From: Paraburkholderia aromaticivorans
GTDB taxonomy: Bacteria; Pseudomonadota; Gammaproteobacteria; Burkholderiales; Burkholderiaceae
Assembly (NCBI RefSeq): GCF_012689525.1
Contig: NZ_CP051514.1
Location: 620,001 to 684,000 of the forward strand
DNA: 64,000 bases
Direction: 5' to 3'
In this document: positions 59,010 through 64,000 of the stretch, one piece after another
Numbering within the stretch: the stretch's first letter is position 1
How the letters are laid out: each line of letters starts with the position of its first letter
Notes under the pieces: model-generated
Seen by the model: only the letters and a program-made list of their open reading frames with translations
The model's database searches: none
What the model was told of the DNA's origin: nothing
Position numbers and translations under genes: made by a program

Positions 59010-60419
59010 GGCTCTTTTGAAAACTCAGTGGGTAATGCGGCTCAGCGGGCATGCGCGTTGAACGCGGCGAAGTTAAGTTTTCCAGCAATGAGAAACAAGA
59101 CCGTGCGCATGGTTTCAAAGCGTGCATATCCACGAGCCTTGCGCTTTGCTGCCTGAAACAGGCCGTTGATGGCCTCGATGAAACCGTTGGTCTGACGGGT
59201 CTGGGTCCAGGCAACGATTCCATCGAAATGTCTGCGAATCAGGCTGACGACATCCTTCATGGGCTCGACCTTGGAGCGCATGACGTTCGTGCACCACTGG
59301 TGCAGCATCTCGGAGACGACATTGATTTGTTTGCGCTCGAGAATGTCGCGCAATTGTTCCCGGTAAAGCCAGGCTCGCGCGGTGCGATTGGTCGTGTACT
59401 GACTGACCAACGCTTCAAGGTCGGTGAGTTGCGCGAGGTTCAGTTTGTCGGCGTCCTTCAGCAACGTCCAACGCATGCCTTTAAGCTGAGGGTCGAGTTT
59501 CTGCTGCTGGCGACGTACTGCGTCGAGCGCCTTGGACGCGTGAGCGACGACGTGGAACTTGTCAAAGGTAACTCGCGCTTCGGGGAGATGTTCATTGACG
59601 CCCTTGATGAAAGCTGGCGACATGTCGATGCTGACCGAGCTTACTTGCCCGGGCGAGCCGCCATGCTCGCCCAGATACGTGGCAAAGCGCTCTATCGTGC
59701 TGGCATCCTTGCCTGTGGTGACGAACGCGACCCGCCGCGCCTGCATGTCGGCGACCAGCGTCAGATACTCATGACCGCGACGGTACGAGGTTTCGTCAAT
59801 CGCCAGCGCCGTCACACCCGACAGGTCGGCCGCCGCGAGTGCGAGCTCCACATACCGCGAACAGATGGCATGTACTCGATGCCACGACAGATTGACCGCG
59901 CGTGCAACGGCGGCGAACGGCATCTGCTGCGCGAGCATCAGCACGAGCGCTTCGAACAGCAATGTGAAGCCGCTGAGCTGGCCCACCCAATCTGGCTCAA
60001 CCAAACGCACTGAACCATCGGGCAGGCGCACCCTGGGCACCCGCACTTCGAGGAAGCACTCGTGCTGGAAGAAATTCAGATGCCGCAGGCGCTTGATTTG
60101 CGTGTCGTGCACGGGATTCTCGCCGGCCACTCCAGCATAGCCAAACCGGCTGCCTGCAACAAAGTCAACGGCGATGTTGAGGTGCCGCTGAGCAGCATCG
60201 AAGTCAACACTTCGGACATACCAAGGAGCCGTGATACCGAGGGCGGATTCGAACAATTGATTCGTCATAGCTGATTGGCTTTACATGGGTGATTCCCGCA
60301 TTCTGCCGCAATCACCCAAGACTCATCTTACTGGGTGACTGCGCCTCAAGGGTTCGCTGCGCCGGGCTCACGCCCGCCCTTGACCCGCCAAACCCACCCA
60401 CTCCAAATTCAAAAGAGGC
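59010..60419 (-). mobile_element. ISL3-family element
   Basis: The ends GGCTCTTTTGAA (59010) and, inverted, GCCTCTTTTGAA (ending 60419) lie inside CCTTTATT duplications (59002-59009 and 60420-60427). This 8-bp duplication is normal for ISL3. The 1410-bp element lies in the last codons of the membrane-protein gene to its right. Confidence 0.9.
59042..60268 (-). CDS. ISL3-family transposase
   Basis: An intact 408-residue DDE transposase. The N-terminal part (WYVRSVDFDAAQRHLNIAVDF) leads to an HTH (AAVARAVNLSWHRVHAICSRYV). The catalytic core has VTALAIDETSYRRGHEYLTL (Asp), SVSIDMSPAFIKGVNEHLP (Asp) and the distal TRQTNGFIEAINGLFQAAKRKARGY (Glu). Length and motifs fit ISL3 closely. Confidence 0.93.
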   Translation of the reverse strand: MTNQLFESALGITAPWYVRSVDFDAAQRHLNIAVDFVAGSRFGYAGVAGENPVHDTQIKRLRHLNFFQHECFLEVRVPRVRLPDGSVRLVEPDWVGQLSGFTLLFEALVLMLAQQMPFAAVARAVNLSWHRVHAICSRYVELALAAADLSGVTALAIDETSYRRGHEYLTLVADMQARRVAFVTTGKDASTIERFATYLGEHGGSPGQVSSVSIDMSPAFIKGVNEHLPEARVTFDKFHVVAHASKALDAVRRQQQKLDPQLKGMRWTLLKDADKLNLAQLTDLEALVSQYTTNRTARAWLYREQLRDILERKQINVVSEMLHQWCTNVMRSKVEPMKDVVSLIRRHFDGIVAWTQTRQTNGFIEAINGLFQAAKRKARGYARFETMRTVLFLIAGKLNFAAFNAHAR

Positions 60420-61324
60420 CCTTTATTGCTGGTCGACGACTCGCGACTCACAGCGTCTCTTATAGTAAGCACGATTGTATCCAAAGCAGCGAACATAGCC
60501 TCCACGGCATATCCCGCCAAAAAAGGAATGGCCAAAGAGCCTAGTAGGCCAATCGCGTCAATCGTCTTATTGTTCACGGTTGCATAAATGAGTGGCACCA
60601 TATACCCAAGGATGATTCCAAGAATTGCTCTTAAGAGGTATGTACTTCCTTCTCGAAGGACGAACGTTTGATTTGCAAGTCCCTGCAGGATTCTTCTTAA
60701 TATAAATGCACATGCACCCAAGAACCCCAGAATCATCGGATTAGCGACGCTCAGTGCAGCCGCTACAATGTTTGAAATAGTTAAGCTTTCGTTTACAGTT
60801 AACTTTACAGTCTGGATCGCGGGGGGAACGGCGGCTTTTAAGGCCGCCAGAACAAACACAAAACCCAATGCTACGAAGGCAGACCGATTCCAGGCACCAA
60901 TGAGATTTTTTACTCGCGTTCGTATCTCTTGCTGTCTCGGTGTACCGAGCGATGAACCAATTTCCATCACTTCAGCAATTTCTAGTGAAACTGCTGTTGC
61001 CGGATAGACTTTTGGGCTAAGCGAGTCTATCGACTTGAACAGAGCAAGTTCAGCCTCCTGGTCTAATGTGTTTCTTTCGCTGATACTAGACTTCGCAACC
61101 TGCAATGCCTTCGTAGCTTCCTCAAGGATATCTTTGGGTACATCGATGTCTTTTGCAGTGGATGCGTATCGTAGGAGTCGCTCCAGATCGTTCGTGAGAC
61201 GCACGTCGTACTCATCGTCACGAGCTTCTTGTGTTTTTTTCGACCTCGAGGACTCACTTGAATCATCCGCCGACGATTCACTGCTGTTCAACGTTTCTCT
61301 ATCGGTCGTTTCAGTATCGCTCAT
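60368..61324 (-). CDS. Four-TM membrane protein of unknown function, C-terminus altered by ISL3
   Basis: ATG at 61324 with GGTGGAG upstream (an ATG at 61336 is weaker). The N-terminal 100 residues are Ser/Asp/Glu-rich and cytosolic-looking; four hydrophobic segments follow (AFVALGFVFVLAALKAAV; IVAAALSVANPMILGFLGA; LLRAILGIILGYMVPLIYA; LLGSLAIPFLAGYAVEAM). The gene is clearly richer in A+T than its neighbours, suggesting recent transfer. Before the insertion it ended TSNKGK-stop (stop at 58995-58997). Now the ISL3 end supplies about 18 new residues. Function not recognised. Confidence 0.65.
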   Translation of the reverse strand: MSDTETTDRETLNSSESSADDSSESSRSKKTQEARDDEYDVRLTNDLERLLRYASTAKDIDVPKDILEEATKALQVAKSSISERNTLDQEAELALFKSIDSLSPKVYPATAVSLEIAEVMEIGSSLGTPRQQEIRTRVKNLIGAWNRSAFVALGFVFVLAALKAAVPPAIQTVKLTVNESLTISNIVAAALSVANPMILGFLGACAFILRRILQGLANQTFVLREGSTYLLRAILGIILGYMVPLIYATVNNKTIDAIGLLGSLAIPFLAGYAVEAMFAALDTIVLTIRDAVSRESSTSNKGPLLNLEWVGLAGQGRA

Positions 61325-61465
61325 GAGTAACTCCACCGCAAAGGGAATCGAGTTATCGTCAGAAGTGGTGTACGGGGATGAGTCGGGGATTTGAGAAGGC
61401 GGCGGCGGTTAGCTGAGAATGTTGCTTGTCGAGAGTAACGAACCAGCGAACCGGAATCCACCACC

Positions 61466-61579
61466 ATGAAGAAGTTTACGGAAGAAACGAACGACGGTAA
61501 AGCAGCAGCAAGCGTTGGTAGCCTTGATGACGGCAGTTGTCAACGTAGTTGTCGTGTCACTTCATGCAAACTGCTTTAG
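61466..61579 (+). pseudogene. Possible 5' end of a gene cut by the IS3 element
   Basis: ATG at 61466 gives KKFTEETNDGKAAASVGSL, then reads into the IS3 end at 61550 and stops at 61579. It may be the start of a lost gene. Weak evidence. Confidence 0.25.
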
Positions 61580-62412
61580 TTCTACCTGCTGCGTGCGCTC
61601 CGGATTGAGCCAGACTTCATCATTCAATTTCCAATCACGCGTCGATCGGGACCAACGCCGTGGGTTGCGCTCCCTGGCTTCTGCATAAACGGCTTCACGT
61701 TGCGCGAGCACTGCGGCGGCTACGCCGTTGTGGCGCTGCGCCGGCGTGACGAATTTCAGGCCGCTGTGTTTGTGCTCATGGTTGTACCAACGCACGAACT
61801 GCTGCGTCCAGGCCCGCGCTTCATCAATGCTGCCGAACGGTCTGCGCGGATAGTCTGGCCGGTACTTGCAGGTGCGGAACAGCGACTCCGCGAACGGGTT
61901 ATCGTTACTCACACGCGGCCGACTGAAAGAGGCGACGACCCCCAGGTTTTCCAGGGTGGCGAGCATCGTCGCGCCCTTCATTGCGCTGCCGTTATCCGAG
62001 TGCAGCACCAGGGGGCGCCCTGCCAGGCCCTCCGCCAGACTGGCACGCCGCATCAGCAACGCGGCCAGTTCCGCCGATTCCGCCTCATGCACTTCGTGAC
62101 CGACTATCTTGCGGCTGAACACGTCCAGCATCATGTACCAGTAGTAATACTGGCCCTTGACCGCCGCCGGCATCCACGTGATGTCCCACGACCAGACCTG
62201 GTTCGAACCAGTGGCACAATGGCTGGTCACCACGCGGGCCGAGGGCTTGCGCGCACGGCCGCGGTGATGCTGCTGCGAAGCGCTGCGCAGCACGCGGTAA
62301 AAGCTCGACTCCGACGCGAGATATACGCCGCGGTCGGCGAGGCTCGGCACGATCTGACTGGGCGGCAGGCTGGCAAACTCCGCACTATTGGCGACCTGCA
62401 GAATCTGCTGCC
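61550..62412 (-). mobile_element. IS3-family element, truncated copy 1
   Basis: It has the right-end repeat TGTCGTGTC at 61550 but lacks orfA and the start of orfB; similarity to copy 2 ends at 62412, just before copy 2 begins. Over 61601-62412 it is the inverse of 63189-64000, identical as far as I compared. Confidence 0.87.
61562..62412 (-). pseudogene. IS3-family transposase orfB, 5' truncated
   Basis: It reads from about 62412 to the stop at 61562. The catalytic DDE integrase core is complete (WSWDITWMPAAVKGQYYYW; LVLHSDNGSAMKG; NPFAESLFRTCKYRPDYP), and the C-terminal WLNPERTQQVELKQFA is present. The HTH part and orfA are missing. An internal ATG at 62350 could start a core-only product, but DNA binding would be lost. 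Confidence 0.85.
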
Positions 62413-62431
62413 CCCCCGGCGTCAGACTAGT

Positions 62432-64000
62432 TGTCGTGTCTTCTCTTTCTTATAGACTTGGTCCGGGGGCGGTAAAATCAGGGTGAATGAAAGCCTACTC
62501 AGCAGAAAGAAAGGAAGCGCTGGTGCGTCGCATGATGCCGCCGGAAAACGCGGCGGTCTCGGCGCTTGCCAGAGAAACGGGGATTACGGAACAGACGTTG
62601 TACACGTGGCGCCGAAAGGCCAAAGGACAAGGAATCGCAGTGCCGGGCGATGGGAAGAATCCCGAAGGATGGTCTTCGGAAGACAAGTTTGCAGTAGTGC
62701 TGGAAACCGCCCCGCTCAACGCAGCGGAGCTGGCCGAGTATTGCCGGCGCAAAGGTCTTTATCCCGAACAGATCGCGGCGTGGCGGGCTGCTTGCCAGGC
62801 GGCCAACGCGAATGCCACCGAGCAGGCACGCGAGCAGCGCCATCAGTCGAAAGACGACAAGCAGCGCATCCGGCAGCTCGAGAAGGAACTGCAGCGCAAG
62901 GAGAAGGCGCTGGCAGAAGCGGCTGCACTGCTGATTCTGAGAAAAAAAGTCCAGGCGATCTGGGGAGACAAAGAGGACGATTAATCAACGTCCTGGATCG
63001 CCTGCTATGTATATCGTTGATTCGCGAGGCAGCGCAGTCGGGCTGCCGGTTGGAGAAGGCTTGCGAGGAGCTGGGCGTGAGTGTGCGCACATTCCAGCGC
63101 TGGGTGCGTGAGGGCGACGCGGTGCGCGCTGATGGCCGCACGACGACCGAGCGAGCGCCGCCGTCCAATCGACTGAGTGAGGCCGAACGGCAGCAGATTC
63201 TGCAGGTCGCCAATAGTGCGGAGTTTGCCAGCCTGCCGCCCAGTCAGATCGTGCCGAGCCTCGCCGACCGCGGCGTATATCTCGCGTCGGAGTCGAGCTT
63301 TTACCGCGTGCTGCGCAGCGCTTCGCAGCAGCATCACCGCGGCCGTGCGCGCAAGCCCTCGGCCCGCGTGGTGACCAGCCATTGTGCCACTGGTTCGAAC
63401 CAGGTCTGGTCGTGGGACATCACGTGGATGCCGGCGGCGGTCAAGGGCCAGTATTACTACTGGTACATGATGCTGGACGTGTTCAGCCGCAAGATAGTCG
63501 GTCACGAAGTGCATGAGGCGGAATCGGCGGAACTGGCCGCGTTGCTGATGCGGCGTGCCAGTCTGGCGGAGGGCCTGGCAGGGCGCCCCCTGGTGCTGCA
63601 CTCGGATAACGGCAGCGCAATGAAGGGCGCGACGATGCTCGCCACCCTGGAAAACCTGGGGGTCGTCGCCTCTTTCAGTCGGCCGCGTGTGAGTAACGAT
63701 AACCCGTTCGCGGAGTCGCTGTTCCGCACCTGCAAGTACCGGCCAGACTATCCGCGCAGACCGTTCGGCAGCATTGATGAAGCGCGGGCCTGGACGCAGC
63801 AGTTCGTGCGTTGGTACAACCATGAGCACAAACACAGCGGCCTGAAATTCGTCACGCCGGCGCAGCGCCACAACGGCGTAGCCGCCGCAGTGCTCGCGCA
63901 ACGTGAAGCCGTTTATGCAGAAGCCAGGGAGCGCAACCCACGGCGTTGGTCCCGATCGACGCGTGATTGGAAATTGAATGATGAAGTCTGGCTCAATCCG
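62432..64000 (+). mobile_element. IS3-family element, copy 2 (runs off the right edge)
   Basis: The left end TGTCGTGTCTTCTC begins at 62432. orfA is complete and orfB continues past the window. Judging from copy 1 it should end about 50 bp beyond 64000. Confidence 0.87.
62487..64000 (+). CDS. IS3-family transposase OrfAB, programmed -1 frameshift, cut by window edge
   Basis: orfA (62487-62984) has an HTH (ALARETGITEQTLYTWRRKA) and a Lys/Glu coiled coil (KQRIRQLEKELQRKEKALAEAAAL). At 62942-62948 the frame reads A AAA AAA G, a -1 slippery heptamer. Slipping there leads without a stop into orfB (SPGDLGRQRGRLINVLDRLL), which carries a second HTH (GVSVRTFQRWVRE) and the DDE core. The fusion is the active IS3 transposase. 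The last few residues lie outside the window. Confidence 0.88.

Noticed and set aside
59051..60013. Plus-strand 320-codon frame opposite the ISL3 transposase
   Set aside because: It is an antisense shadow of a highly conserved transposase in GC-rich DNA.
61700..62455. 251- and 298-codon frames opposite the IS3 orfB copies
   Set aside because: The same shadow translation appears at both IS copies, as expected for antisense of one gene.

Overview
The window is GC-rich, with dense genes in Burkholderiales codon style. Its contents (SfnG/MsuE sulfone genes, MHS transporters, a CaiB/MaoC/AroE cluster and a very heavy IS load) suggest an accessory stretch of a Paraburkholderia/Caballeronia-type genome, probably a secondary chromosome or megaplasmid. 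The taxonomic call is inference. I saw no rRNA, tRNA or CRISPR array.

Layout. 1-1.5 kb: a tetR-hlyD efflux operon that runs off the left edge. 1.7-10.07 kb: a MITE-like repeat, one small gene, then a tower of nested insertion sequences. An IS6-family element (2647-10066) contains an IS1111-type IS110 element (2855-9441). That element contains three IS701-family elements and one IS5-family element stacked end to end on repeated TTAG targets. 10.07-16.06 kb: a decaying oxygen-response region with five or more FNR-type boxes, an FNR-family regulator, two response regulators, a cytochrome c and several frameshifted genes. 16.06-23.4 kb: an IS6 element fused to a truncated branched-chain-type ABC transporter, followed by a sulfur-scavenging operon (livG, AMP-binding enzyme, sfnG, msuE) behind a sigma-54 promoter, a 5'-truncated sfnR and an SfnB-like flavoprotein. 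24.4-25.1 kb: a CopG/ParE-type toxin-antitoxin pair.

25.6-31.93 kb: a compact module of three tandem tyrosine recombinases and two small accessory genes, bracketed by two near-identical 18-bp dyad sites. This is the most novel-looking system in the window. 32.6-43 kb: a LysR-controlled gene cluster (two MHS transporters, EamA exporter, PanE-like reductase, VOC, MaoC, CoA-transferase, AroE, enoyl-CoA hydratase, AroQ) that looks like an undescribed hydroaromatic or CoA-dependent catabolic route. 43.6-51 kb: a Tn3-family transposase gene interrupted by an IS21 element, which is itself interrupted by a second IS1111-type element. 51-58.8 kb: plasmid-like genes including a RES-type toxin-antitoxin pair and a protein with two HTH-like segments. 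59-64 kb: an ISL3 element inserted into the 3' end of a membrane-protein gene, then two copies of one IS3-family element in inverted orientation.

Many genes carry a single frameshift or stop. Either this is a replicon region under relaxed selection, or some of these are sequence errors; the window alone cannot decide.
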